DNA of 64,000 bases from Paracentrotus lividus (lineage: Eukaryota; Echinodermata; Echinoidea; Camarodonta; Echinidae): assembly GCA_940671915.1 (NCBI GenBank), contig CALNVZ010003433.1, positions 16,776,884 through 16,840,883 on the forward strand. The letters are read 5' to 3'. This document shows, in pieces, positions 12,791-25,900 of the stretch. Each line of letters begins with the position of its first letter. The first letter of the stretch is position 1. The position numbers and the translations under genes were made by a program. The notes under the pieces are model-generated. The model had not been told where the DNA came from. It ran no database searches and worked only from the letters and a program-made list of their open reading frames with translations.

Positions 12791-14093
12791 ACTTACTGAA
12801 CTTACTGAAGGGCCGCACATTCCATCTTGGTAGTGTACCGAAGTGGATTGTAGTGCGGCAAGGGTGAGGGGGCTATTCGCCCTTAGTAAACCCAAAAATG
12901 ACTGTATTCTGTTTTAAAACTGTTTAGTGATGGTGCCTATACTGACTGAGGGAGGGAGATTGTTCCAGTCTTGGATGACCCTTTGGCTGATGACGAGTAC
13001 TTCCTGCATCAACTCTCAGTGGTTGTTTCTGGATTTCAGGAGTTCTCTTGTACTCTGATGTGTGGCAAGTTGAAGATTTCTCTGGGTTAATTTGTCCATG
13101 TTGTTGAAGATCTTGTAGACTTGAATTAGATCTGCTCTTCTGTGTCTAACTTCTAGTGTAGTGAGGTTCGTTTCTTCAGTCTCTCCTTCATATGTAAGGT
13201 GTCTAATGCAAGAACAGTCCTTGGTAGTCGTCTCTGCACTCCTTCCAACAGTTTGATGTCTTTCTGGAGGTGGGGTCTCCATGCTTGGATACAGTGTCAA
13301 GGTGGGGTCTGATCAACGACTTATAGAGTTGTGTGATTATTTCAGGACTCCTATATCAAACGAGCGTTTGACCATCCAAGTGTTTGGTTTGCTTTCTTTG
13401 TTGCTACTGCACAACTGCTTTGCCACTTTTAAGCTCATCTGTTATCCACACCCAGGTCTTTTTCTTCTGTTGTACACTGATAATTGTCCGTTCATTTGGT
13501 ATTCATGTTTGGGTTATTTGACAAATATGCATCACAGAACACTTGTCGGTATTGAATTTCATTCTCCATGTGTCTGACCACTCTATAAGTTTGTTCAGTC
13601 TTTCTTGCAATCTCTGTATGTCTTGGTCATCAGCGACTGGGTTGGACAGCTTAGTGTCGTCTGCAAACTTGCTGACTGTACAGGTAGTTGTGTCCTCTAG
13701 GTCATTCATAAATATTAGGAAGCACAGAGGGCCCAGACCGAACCTTGAACAACAGAACTCGTACTTCACTTTCCTCTGACTTTGCTCCTTGCACAACAAC
13801 ACTCTGTGTTCGTTTTGTTAACCAGGCTTGGATCCATGCAAGTACTTGTCCTTCAATTCCATGCGCTTTCAATTTCTCTAGTAGCCTTCTGGTGGGGACT
13901 TTATCAAAAGCTTTAGCTAGGTCAAGATAGATAACGTCGACTGGCAAGCCACTGGCTACATACTTGGTTAACATGTCCATATGCAAGATGAGGTTAGTTG
14001 TACATGACCTTCCTTTCAAGAATCCATGCTGTGTGTCTTTGATGAGCGATACTTCTCGAGATGGTCGTTAATGTGATTACGGATAATCTTTTC
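12791..14093 (-). mobile_element. 5'-truncated CR1-like LINE fragment
   Basis: This non-LTR retrotransposon remnant lies on the - strand inside the satellite. The 3' end (left side) carries two copies of a 9-bp AACTTACTG tail repeat, like the short tail repeats of CR1 elements. The reverse transcriptase and C-terminal domains are recognisable. The 5' part with the endonuclease is absent. The CR1/Jockey-group assignment comes from the RT motifs and tail, not from a search. Confidence 0.8.
13016..14090 (-). pseudogene. LINE reverse transcriptase remnant
   Basis: Reading right to left, the fragment shows LEKIIRNHINDHLEKY, then YLDLAKAFDKVP (RT domain A), LKAHGIEGQVLAWIQAWL, a damaged GVPQGSVLGPL block, LIFMNDL, and the FADDTK catalytic box at about 13670. 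It continues with RLNKLIEWSDTWRMKFNTDKC. Downstream lies a C-terminal part with QVYKIFNN and, past the annotated frame, SQRVIQDWNNLP near 12960. At least two frameshifts break it (near 13770 and between 13300 and 13500), so it is dead. Confidence 0.85.
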
Positions 14094-14329
14094 AAGTTTT
14101 TTTTGTTCTTTTTTTGCTATATTTCTTACCTTTTAAGCTTCCTTATTATTTTATCTTTATGTTTTTCTTTTATTCATTTTGCTTTTTTCCTTTTATTAAC
14201 GTGCTTTATATTCTGATGTTTTATTTTTGTTTATCGTTAGTTTTTTTTTTTGTTTTTGGTTTCTACTCCGATTATATGGGCGTCATTTCTCTGAGATTCT
14301 CTTTTTGAATCCGTTAGTTGTCCTAATGA

Positions 14330-15375
14330 ATCAAAATTTCAGCTCGCGCTTCGCCTCGCTGATTCTAAATAAGGTCTATAAACACATTATCTAAAAAAAT
14401 AATAGCATAGAAATTGCCCTTTTATTTATTTCCATATATCTTTTAAAACCCAAATTTTCGGCTCGCGCTTCTTGCTCGCGGATACTAAATCATAATGCAT
14501 CAACAAATTTTGAGCTCAAAATTTTCGGCTCGCGCTTCGCGCTCGCAGATACCAATTTATTAGGGGTATGATGCACAATTAACTCAAATTTTTACCTCAA
14601 GTTTTAATCTCATGGTGGCAATTAGAATACATATTCAAAACCACTAAAGTTTAGTTCAAAATATACCGATTTTTTTTTGCTAGTATTTAGTTTGTTTCCA
14701 TTGTTTAAATTCCTCGTTTAAGATCAGAATTGGCCCATATATCGGGAATGTCAGCTCGCGCTTCGCGCTCGCGGATACTAAATAGGGTCTATAATACATA
14801 GATTATCTACGATTTTAGTAAGAAAGTGCCCTTATTTTATTCATATATCTTTAAAACCGAAAATTTTCGGCTCACGCTTCGCCCTCGCTGACATGTCTGA
14901 TACTAAACCATAATGCAAAATAACTCGAATTTTACCTCAAAATTTTCAGCTCGCGCTTCGCGCTCGCGGATTCTAATAAGTCTATAATACACAATTATCT
15001 AAAAAAATTAATAGCAGAATGCCTTTTTATTTATTCCATATCTTTTAAAACCCAAATTTTCGGCTCGCGCTTCTTGCTCGCGGATACTAATTAATCACAA
15101 ACAAATTTTGAGCTCAAAATTTTCGGCTCGCGCTCGCGCTCGCAGATACCAATTTATTAAGGCGTTATGAATGCACAATTAACTCAAATTTTTACCTCAA
15201 AGTTTTAATCTCATGGTGGCAATTAGATACATATTCAAACACTAAAGTTTAGGTTCAAAATATACCGATTTTTTTTTTGCTAGTATTTAGTTTGTTTCCA
15301 TTGTTTAAATTCCTCGTTTAAGATCAGAATTGGCCATATATCGGGAAAATGTAACTCGCGCTTCGCGCTCGCAAG
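14330..15375. repeat. GCTCGCGCTTCGCGCTCGC satellite, right block
   Basis: This continues the left block after the LINE. Two higher-order units of about 610 bp start near 14340 and 14948. Each contains, in order, the core, an AATTGCCC spacer, two more cores, a stretch TTTTAATCTCATGGTGGCAATT...CTCGTTTAAGATCAGAATTGG, and further cores. Confidence 0.85.
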
Positions 15376-15517
15376 ATTTTTTTTTTTTAGTGAGAACATC
15401 GTAGATGCCCAAACGGACAGAAAAAAAACCTTATGTTGTTCAGACATAAAGTAAACATCTGATTAAATCAAACTAACATATTAAGAGAACATGTTGTATA
15501 GGCCTACAATCAGAATA

Positions 15518-16547
15518 AACCGCTCCAAAAGTTTCGCAAATGGACTTTGGGCCTTGATAACTTTTCAGGACTTTTAGTTATTCCTGATATTCATCATTGG
15601 AAAGATAATTTATTCCCCTTTTTATTGATGTCCTATTTGTAATGATTTTGCTTTAATGCACAGAATATCAAAATATGGAGAAAATTAAAAGTCAATGTTG
15701 TTAAAATGCACTTTTATTGATCACATTGAAGTTCTGCAACTTGATTTTAGGTTCTTTGATAACTTTTGGGGATTTTTCTAATTTTTATTGAATTCTATAC
15801 CATTGTCAAGTTAATTTATTCCTCTCTTGATTGATACTTATTTGTCATGGTGATGTCATGCCTGGGTCCACAGAAACCCTGAATGCCACTGAATACATGG
15901 CAAAGCGAAAGATAATTTTCAGTTTAAATTTCTGTAACACATACTTCTGAACCCTGATACATTTTAATGTGGGTTTTAATCATTATCAATTTTCATAGCA
16001 TTAAAAAAGTTCATTTATTCTTCTTTTATTGATGCCCTATTTGCAATAGAACACCATGTTGAAAGCATGTAATCATGAATTAATGCAAAGTCAAAGTGAA
16101 GGTTGCGAAATGCATTGTTATTAATGGCAACAGACAGTAATACTGACAATAGGCATTCAATTGCAACATTTAACTTCTGACTTGTCCTAACATTCAGGTG
16201 TTCTGTGCATGCAGAACAACCACTCTCGTTACAATTAGGGTGTCATGAAAAGAGGAATGAATTTACTTGACAAATGGTATAAAATGCAATAAAATTAGAA
16301 AATACCTCAAAATATCAGGGCCTAAAGTCGATGGCGGACTTCACTTTGATAAATGCATTTTGCAATCTATTTTTTACATTTCTCCATATTCTGATATTCT
16401 GTACATTGAAGCATGACAAAATCATTACAAATAGGATATCAATAAAAGAGATAATAATCTTTCCAATGGTATGAATATCAGGAATAACTAAGCGTACCTG
16501 AAGTTATCATGGCCCAAAGTCCATTTACGAAACTTTTGGGAGGGGTT
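15518..16547. mobile_element. TA-flanked inverted-repeat element (1.03 kb)
   Basis: The ends AACCGCTCCAAAAGTTTCGC and its near reverse complement (right end at 16520-16547) are flanked by TA. The inverted similarity runs about 300 bp inward (15520-15850 against 16240-16547). Inside, the arm is built of diverged units of about 200 bp containing TTTATTGATGNCCTATTTGTAATG, in both orientations (near 15630, 15830, 16030, and inverted near 16440). There is no ORF. A Tc1/mariner-type origin is suggested only by the TA flank. Confidence 0.75.
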
Positions 16548-17048
16548 TAGTTGAAAGTAATGTTACGTCTCTGATCCTCTTTTCTTCCTATTTTTTTTAA
16601 AATCTGCGCCTGAATAAAGACTACTCGTGGCGTCGTGAGGAGCGTGTTTTTCATAATTTACACTTTTTTTAGTCTCCAAACCACCACGAGAGTGGTAATC
16701 AGGTAATTAATGTATTCTATGACATGATTTTCATTAATTTTAAATATCGGCATGCTTAACTTATAAAATGAACACATTGAGGGTGTAACTTGAGTTTGAA
16801 TGAGCCCTGGAATGAACCCGTGTCCCCACACCTGTAGCTTTTTGTGGGGTTTATGTTGGTTGACCAACTCTTGTTTTGTAGCGCGAAGTATGATAATTTT
16901 ACCATCGTTATTCCGACATGGAACTAAATGAGTCACATGTAATATTTAAAACTGTTGTTCTTCCACTCCCCCAAGTCTCCCGGATTTTTTTGGCTGAATT
17001 ATGTATGATTACGCAATTTTGCATCAAAACAGACAAAAGTCAAAATAC

Positions 17049-17079
<31 letters not shown>

Positions 17080-17292
17080 GGGGGGGGGGGAGAGACCTCT
17101 TAGTACTAGACTTCTTAATATCTAATATTATTTTAAAATCTAAGTGGATCATATTTTTATTATAAACAAAATGTGTAACTCATGATGAAATAAATTTTCA
17201 TTTGAAAATTCTGCGGCTATATTGTCTTAATGCTGGAGATTTCAACTTTAGGAAGCACACTTGATCTGAAGTCTGACCTTTGACCCATTGAG
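16548..17292. other. Upstream region and 5' flank of CPSF1
   Basis: AT-rich, with a T-run followed by a G-run at 17053-17090. A plausible 3' splice site, TTCAACTTTAG, ends at about 17251, so a short non-coding 5' exon may be spliced 40 bases before the ATG. No TATA box or other promoter could be assigned. Confidence 0.35.
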
Positions 17293-17455
17293 ATGTATGC
17301 CTTTCATCGTGAGGTGCACCCTCCTACAGGGGTGGAGCACTGCGTCTACTGCCATTTCTTCACTCCCGAGCAGCAAAACTTGGTAGTAGCTAAAGGCTCG
17401 GAGCTGACAGTCTACAATATGATCACTATTGAGTCGAGTAAACCCACAGATAAAG
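17293..17455 (+). CDS. CPSF1: CPSF1 exon 1 (residues 1-54)
   Basis: It starts at ATG 17293, which fits the family N-terminus exactly. It ends after base 1 of a codon at donor AAAG|GTAACA. Confidence 0.93.
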
Positions 17456-20400
17456 GTAACAAAAGAGAGATATAAGGCTTCTCTATAGAAATTAAATCAC
17501 ACTTGGTGTAGTTTATAGTGAGATTTGACACCTCACAGTGAGCAATTGTATCGTCGTTAATTTCTGACAGGGTGTAGTCCTGCCAAATATAAAGAGAAGG
17601 AGGTGGTTGAAAGAGCTAAGGCCAAAGTAATTTTTCAAGTTTAAATTGTGGACTGAAATGACATTGGAAAAATGTGGTAAAATTTATGTGTACCCTTAAT
17701 TAAATATGACAAATTTAGAGTTTCCAGAACCACCTTTTGATCTAGAGTCACAAAATGTAATCTAAAAAAATTGAGGTATAACAAAGGAAAGGGAGAAGTT
17801 AATATTACAACATGGTCATATAGATATCATCTGCCTTCAATTTTAACATTTGATACATCTAGATATTGGCTTCAAATGCACTCATCTGGAATGTTTACGT
17901 TGTAGGCTCAGCATTATGTCTTGGAGATATGAAGCTCTAGATATATTGTGCCATATAAATAATATTAAAACTATCATCCTTACCTTTTCAGATTCCAAAC
18001 CTACTAGGCAGAAGCTTGAGGAAGCCGCTACATTTCATATCTTTGGTAAGGTGATGTCCATGCAGGCTGCCCAGGTGACCGGCTCTGGGCGGGATGCTCT
18101 ACTTCTCAGCTTCATGAATGCTAAGGTATGATAGTCTTAGGCCGGTATTCACGAAAGGTAACTACCCCTACTAAGTTAGTAGGGGTACTAACTAATCAGG
18201 CTACTAACTTAGTAGGCCTACTAAGTTAGTGAGCTATTCACGAAACCCCTACTAGTTAGTAGGCCTACTAAAGTTAGTAGCCCTACTAAATTAATCCCCT
18301 CGTTACTACGCATGCGCAATTCATATCTACCGCAGATCTAGGGCATTGTGACATCACTGTGCATAATTAACATAAATTACGCGCTTTGGCCGTGCGCTCT
18401 CTACGTTGGTATCATGGTTGGTATGCATTCGTACCTACCTATGCATTCTCTATTTCTGTGCTCGCGATCAGCTTTGCATGGGCGTTGTTTTGGGGAATTC
18501 TTTTAGCAATTTTTTTGGCAACTTAAAACCTACCTTGTTCTCGAGATTGGGAGAATTGATGGGACTAACATTTTTGAGGTTATCACAGTAAAATAAATCA
18601 TAACTATTAATAACTTTAATCATTTAAAGAATTTCATATCAAACGTTGGAAAAATATCTTCTTCCCCTGCTCGATATTAAAGTTGGAAAGGTTGGACTGA
18701 CCCGTAAATTCTGTCTTCTATTAAAAAAGAAAAGAGCAAAATATGATTCTTTATAACTCACACTTGTAGACTTGTTTATTTTTATGTTATTTTAAATCTG
18801 TCTGAATAGTGTTAAGGCAAACACAGATGCAGGGAAGCAATGGCGGGCCTGCACCCTAAACCAATAATAAAGAAAAAAAGTGCCTAACATAAATTTGGGG
18901 CCTGTTGCCCCCCCCCCCCTTCTTTCAATTGACAAAAAATCTAGATGAATGACCTAGAATGACTCAGACTACCCCCCCCCACCCAACCGATTTCTGGATG
19001 CGCGACTGATAGATCTATATTAAGAATTTGTAATTATATAAATGAAGAGTACGGGACTTAATTTTCTCTCCCTCACTCACTACCACACAAAACTCGTCTC
19101 TTTCCTTGTCACTCTCTCTCTTCTCTCTCTCTCTTCTCTAAGTCATTACACTGCTCATTCCATCTTTGTAGGCCGGTATATCTTCGTACATAAACTCAAT
19201 TTATAATTAAATACAATTTGTGACTATCTTATAACATAGGCTTATTGATTAAAGTAGTACCTTTCAACAATTACCTCTTTTTCTATATCTCTTAAACTCT
19301 CCACTCCCCCCCCCCCCCCTCGCTGGCTCTCTAACACTGCGTCTCAAAGCGTCGATTGCTCGCCCACCCCATGCTTTGAATTCTCGAAGCGAACTCTGCT
19401 TTCTCTCTCTGCTCTCTCTCCCTCTCTCTGTCCCACGTTTTAAATTATCTCATTGTACAATACAGTATGTGATAACAGTGAAATACAATCCACTCCTGTC
19501 ATAGGGAGGTACACAGGACGGTTCTAGCACAATTTACTTAGGGATAATTACCCCGGACAACTACGCCCGTCTTAAAATCTACCCCTAACTCTACAACTAA
19601 ACCTTTATTTCTGGGGGATAGTTGTCCTGGGGAGTAATTGTCCAGGTGGTAATTGTCCTGATACAGGACCAAGCAAATTACATTCTTGTAATTAGATCTC
19701 TTCAAACACAGACACATTTGTACATGCTTAAAATCAAGAGTGGAGGAGATTCCTTTTATTTTTTTTTTCACAACAGGAGTGGACTTTGCGTCTTTCGATG
19801 TAACTAAGAAATAATATTAAATAGATAAATAAATACAACAAATAAATCCTGATATAGGACCAAGCAAATTACATCCTTGTAATTAGATCTCTTCAAACAC
19901 CGACACATGTGTCATGTTTAAAATCAAGAGTGGAGTAGATTCCTTTATTTCTTTTCACAACAGGAGTGTACTTTGCATCTATCGATCTAAAAAATATTAA
20001 TAAATAAATAAATAGATAAATAAATAAATAAATACAATAAATAAATAAAAACAAAAATGGGCTACCCGATGACAGAAAGGATGGTGTACTATCCAGTGGC
20101 GGATGCAAAAAAAAATATGTTTCTCTTCCCCACCCCTGTCCACTTTGTGGGTCAAAATAGGTATGTAAATAATCATGAAACAATGTCCAATTAACGCTTG
20201 TCCCTCTCTAATTTTCCATCTTACTCCAAATCTTGAATCCGCAACTGATAATAGTATAGATAACTAGAAATCAAATATCCATTAAAAGGAAGAAAACATC
20301 TTTAGTTTGATTTCAAATGTAATTTGTAAAATTTATCTAATAGTAATTTATGTTTAGCAATTGGGGGAACATTGAATTCTTTTATTTTTGGGGTAAGAAT

Positions 20401-22966
20401 ACTTGTGAGAATCACATTAGCATCTCATTTGCGATATAATTTTGTTGAAATGTCTGAATATTCTACCAAAAAATGGTATCACTATGACATTTGTCGTGAA
20501 GATTTTAACAGTCTTTTGTTCATGCACTTCATAATAAATTAAACTAATCTAGAAGCCGCTTCATAGCTTGGAATTAGATGTTCTCTCCAGATCCAGTATC
20601 CATTTTGTAACGACTGGCTGATACGTCAACCATCTTCCTTGTGAATCTGTAAATAGAGAAACGAGACAATACCTCGGTGTTAGGAGAAAATCATTTAAAT
20701 TCTATAAACATTCATATTTGTTTATAAGGACCTAACTAACAATATTAATGCAGAGAATGTATTTATTTGTTTTCTTTTTTGAAACAATGAAAGGGATGGC
20801 CAGGCGGAGCACAAGGGGCGCCACCCCCTCTCATTATTCTGGAATCACACATAGAGCATACTTGTTAATAGTTAGGCCTATATCGTAAAAAATAAAAAAA
20901 AATTAAAAAAATTAAAAAATCTCCTTCTGCCCTCTCACTATACTTTTCCTGTGCCCCCTCTAGTTTCCAAATCCTGGGACCCCCCCCCCTCCACTGTAAG
21001 TAGGCCTAACTGTTTTACAGCTTAATCTAGTAATTGTATTTTTTTAAACTCGTATTGTATGCTTGTAAATAATAAACAACAATTTCCATTTTACATTTCC
21101 ATTTACGTGGCATGCCACAAATTTATAGCAGTTATGAGATTTCATATTCACCAAATGCTGAAAAGAATTTAAATATAGGCTACATGTATGCAACATTCCA
21201 AAATACATCTTTGTTAATGTCCACTTCCCTCACCTGACATAGAGATATCTGTAGGCCAATGCTTATACAGGAAGTGAATTATATATTAAGAAAAAAACAC
21301 AACAAAACAAAAACAAAATCAAACTTACCAAATACATAAAATCTCATCTCGGCAATGATTTGGATATGTGGATGAAGTGCCAATAGTCTTTAGTAAGCCT
21401 TTCCAGTTCCTGTCTTATTTGCTCCTTATGGAAGTTTCATTTGAAAACCTGTAACCGAATTTTTTGACAGAAAAATAAATTTTTGTTGAACAGAGTCTCG
21501 TATAAACATAAATTCCAATAGCTTTAAACTTGTCAGAATGTTAACTCTTTCCAAATGACATGCCGCAATGTTGGAAACACAACATAGAAATTAGAAATTT
21601 AACAACATTGAATGTGCCAAGAATCACAGTACATCCAAATTTATTAGGAAGTAACCTTAATTATTTGGTATCAAAACTCGTAAAATGTTACATAAAAAAG
21701 ACAAACAAATCTGATGCCTATTCATGTGTTTTCAAATGTCCCCAAGTTTTAGTGCTTGTAATATAATTGACAATTTTGGGCCCGTCCCCCCCCCCTGTGA
21801 CCAATATTAAAAATAATAAATAAATAAATAATTAAAATAATAATAAATAAGAAAAAAAAGAAGGAAATCTGTTAGGCCTAGATCTAGATCTCATGAATCT
21901 AACGTAAAATCATATTCTAACGTTAGTTCAAATCTAGACCTCCTATAGGCCACAACACTGAACACAACAAGACCAGATGAAATATTAGGCCTATCTTATC
22001 CTCATGTAATTTGATCTATCTCTATGTCAATGATCACTAGATTTACCGAAGCTAGCTACACAGCTCTTCGCTACGTGTAGATCTAGCTCTACAACATGCT
22101 ACTGTTTATAGCTTAATCTTAGCAATGGATGTATTTTTTATACTAGTATTTTATGCCTGTAAATAATAAACAATTAACAGTCCATTCTCACAAACATTTC
22201 CATGACAGCCACAAATTTATATAAGTTATGGCTTTCATATCACCAATGCTGAAAAGAATTTAAAATTAGGCTACATGTATGCAACATTCCAAAATACATG
22301 TGTTAATGTCCACTTCCCTCACCTGACATAGAGATATCTGTATGCTTATACAGGAAGTGAATCTTTACTTATTATCTATTAAGAAAAAAAAAAAACAGGA
22401 CAAAATAAAGCAAAAACAACTTACCAATGTATAAAATCTCATGCTCAGTAATGATTTGGATATGTGGTGAAGTGCCAATAGTCTTGAGTTGAGCCTATTC
22501 CAGCTCTGTCTTACATAATTGGTTTCATCAGGAAGTTTCCTTGAAAACCTGTAACCAAATTTTGACAGAGAAGAAATATATTAAAAATTTCAGTTGAACG
22601 ATGACTCCTCATATAAACAAAAAATGCAATAGCTTTAATCTTGTCGACCTTTCCGAATGAATGCTAGCTACAATTTTAGAAAACGCAACATGGAAATTAG
22701 AAATTTAACAAAATCAAATGTACTAATAATCAAATTACATCCAAATTATTAGGAAAGTAGATCCTAACCTTAATTATTTGGGCCTTGGCACGAACCTTGA
22801 TCATAAAATTTACATAATAAGACAAACAAAACTGATGTTTAAGCCTATGTATGATGGGTACATGGGATGACTTGTAATAGGGGCGTAGATTCCAGGGACC
22901 CCCCTCCCCCCCACAAAAAAACAAAACAAAACAAAACAACACAAAAACAAAAACAAAACAAAAACA

Positions 22967-22998
<32 letters not shown>

Positions 22999-25900
22999 CA
23001 AAATAAAAACAAACAAACAAAACACACACACACTATTTTGAACTTTAGATTACTTTTTAAAGCTTTAGATAACTTTAGGATACCATGTCAAATGTCCCCC
23101 ACTTAGTGTTTGTAATATAGATTCTATTTTAAATAGGGTCTAGATCTAGATCTAATAATACAATTTTGGGCCGTGATCAAAGAACTATCTTCAGTTTCTT
23201 AAGTTAGCTTATGAAATAAAAACATATCCAGTGGACACTATAGTTTCCAAACATAAGAGTATATTGTTACTTTTCGGGTTAAAATTCAAGCTACAGTGCA
23301 AAATCCATAACAAATAGTCTCCGGAAATCGGTGTAGTCGAGTCCTTCACAACCCATGCGTAAATCTGAACAAGTGGGACTATTGCTGCGATGATTTAAAA
23401 AATGTCACAATAATTGACGTTTTAAACATGGTCAGGTTGAATCTTACAGAATATAATTTATTTCCATTGTAAAAATACCGTGTCTCAATAGTTCCGTAAT
23501 GAATCAAAATACATAAAATATCATACTCACCGAAAAAAAGTGAAATTACCGCATCGGAATCAACGTCAGACGATAAGTTAAACTACCCCTCTGAGCTGAC
23601 TAAATATTGGGCGAATTTAGTGCATCGATGACGTATTTGGTAGGCCTACTAACTTTAATCACCCTTCGTGAATAGCTAACTAACTTTAGTTAACGTATAT
23701 TTCTACGCAGAGGGGATTAACTTAGTACCCCTACTAAAGTTAGTTAGCTGATGACGTATTTAATCACCCTCACTATCTCAACTTGAGTTAGTTACCCTTT
23801 GTGAATAGCAAGGGTAACTAAATACGTATTTAGTAGGCCTACTAACTTTAGTCACGCTTCGAGAATACCGGCCATAGTCTTTAAATTTGAAGACATGGAG
23901 TGTTTGGTTTCAAAAGGGGCTAAATCCACTTTGGATGAGAATTAAGTAATTGATATCTGTCCATTGTCCATACAGATTGGTACCTGTCTCTGAGCAAAAA
24001 TTTAAACTGAAATTTTTAGAACACTTTTGAAGACAAATACTTTTTGTTTAATTTGATTTTTTTAATCTTCATTGTTTCATGTGTGCTCTGAAAAACAAAT
24101 ATTAGTGAAAAAAAAATTAGAAAGTATTTGAAAATAGATTATTTTGCCTATTTCCACGACTCTTTGCCTGGCAACTTGTGTCTTATTTTAATATGATAAA
24201 TCACACATGATATATATTTTTATTGTATACATTTTATTGTATACATTTTATACATGTATGTACATTATGTATATAATCTTACTATTATATATTTTTGTTT
24301 CTTTTATAGGTATCCATTGTGGAGTATGATCCAAACATGCATGATCTCAAGACAATATCAATGCATTACTTTGAAGAAGACGAAACAAAGGTAAGAAATC
24401 AAAAGATAGTTATATTACTTATTGCTAGAGGGAGCTTACTTTTTAACGATGGTTCGGTTGTCAATGTTAACATCTGTAATATCGTTTTTCAGGGTTCTCA
24501 TTCTTCCTGGAAAAACTGGAAAACAGGGAAAAGTCATGGAATTTGAGAAAAAATGTCTCAAAATTAGAGAATTTGATAAGAAGTTGTCGGTATGAAGTTT
24601 GCCACAACGCATTAAAATACACATGTAGTTATCATGGAATTTTGAAAATCCATGAGGGAGAAGTCTGGGAATTTTGTTGTAATAATATAGTGGGAACTCT
24701 GTCTTTACACATTTTCTAGACGTACATGTATACCATTAATCTTGCCACCTTTATATTTTGCATTCAATTATCTGTAACTTATTTTCCAGGAGGGAGTATA
24801 TCGCAATATCTTCCACCCCCAAGTGAGAGTGGACCCGGACCATCGCTGTGCAATCATGTTAACCTACGGCTCTAAGCTTGTGGTTCTACCATTCAGACGA
24901 GAGGGGTTGATTGAAGATCTTGATAAGTCTCTTAGTGCGAGGTAAAAATAACAGATTTATATAGTGACTTTGTCCAATGTATTGGTATGCTGATCATTGG
25001 ATTCCATTATGATGCAATATTTTTAGTGCACACTCTCCATTCCCTGGCGAGCATTCTAGCGAGGCAGCTATTAAGCTCATGTTTTTCCAACCTTGGCGAG
25101 GTCCGCATCGGCTACTGAGTACAAATTATAACTTTGGTGGAGAGAAGCAATGTAGGTTATTGCCTTGCTAAGTTTGGGGCATATTTAATTGCTGTGGGAG
25201 GGATATTAAAAAAAATATCAGTGAGTTGATATCATTATTGTCAATGATGAGTTGGCTCAGTGGATAGAGCTTCCCGCTTCATAATCGGGAGGTCGTGGGT
25301 TCACTCCTGGCCGCATCATACAAAAAAACGTTAAAAGATGGGAGTTGCTGCTACTCTGTTTGGTGATCAACAAGAAAGGGATAGAGCAATGTCGATCTGG
25401 CGTTGCTCAATGGCTGCCGGCCCCACGATCAATTGGGCAAAAAGAATTTCTGTTTCACCTATTTGTGTCGGACAATAAAATTTAGAGCTTTTTTTTTAAA
25501 TTTTTGAGTTACTATTTATTATCGTTGTCAATATTTGCACTTTATGAACCTGATAGTACCCGACGTGGCGCCCTGATGCCTAGCTATGTGATCAGACTGA
25601 GTGAGATGGATGAACCTATCTGTAACGTCCTGGATATTCAATTCCTTCATGGATACTATGAGCCTACGCTACTAATTCTATTTGAACCACTACGCACTTG
25701 GCCTGGGTAAGTTTTGATAATTTACCCTACTGCATCAAACCAGTACAAAACCAATTCAAATCATGTTTATTTAGGATGAAAATACATGAATTACAAGACA
25801 TTTGTTCTAGATGTTCAGTTCCTTTATGGTTACTACGAGCCTACGTTACTCATTCTATTTGAACCACTCTGCACATGGCCAGGGTAAGTTATGTATCCTA

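Larger units (their letters stand above)
18140..23873. mobile_element. Terminal-inverted-repeat DNA element, 5.7 kb, in CPSF1 intron 2
   Basis: The ends GGCCGGTATTCACGAA and (inverted) GGCCGGTATTCTCGAA are flanked by ATAGTCTTA and ATAGTCTTT, a 9-bp target duplication with one mismatch. About 170-300 bp inside each end, words such as TAGTAGGCCTACTAA and GCTATTCACGAA recur in both orientations. No transposase-like ORF was found, so it appears non-autonomous or gutted. The interior has accumulated other repeats and two local duplications. An 8-9 bp duplication would fit Mutator-like or hAT elements; the family is unassigned. Confidence 0.8.

Noticed and set aside
13281-13930. Plus-strand open frames in the LINE fragment
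   Set aside because: They are antisense to the recognised reverse transcriptase on the - strand.
18406-18591. Transposase fragment inside the 5.7-kb element
   Set aside because: The 61-codon frame shows no recognisable motif and no continuation.
25245-25320. A tRNA-Met gene (CAT in an anticodon-like loop)
   Set aside because: Acceptor and T stems do not pair and a SINE body follows. It is a tRNA-derived repeat.
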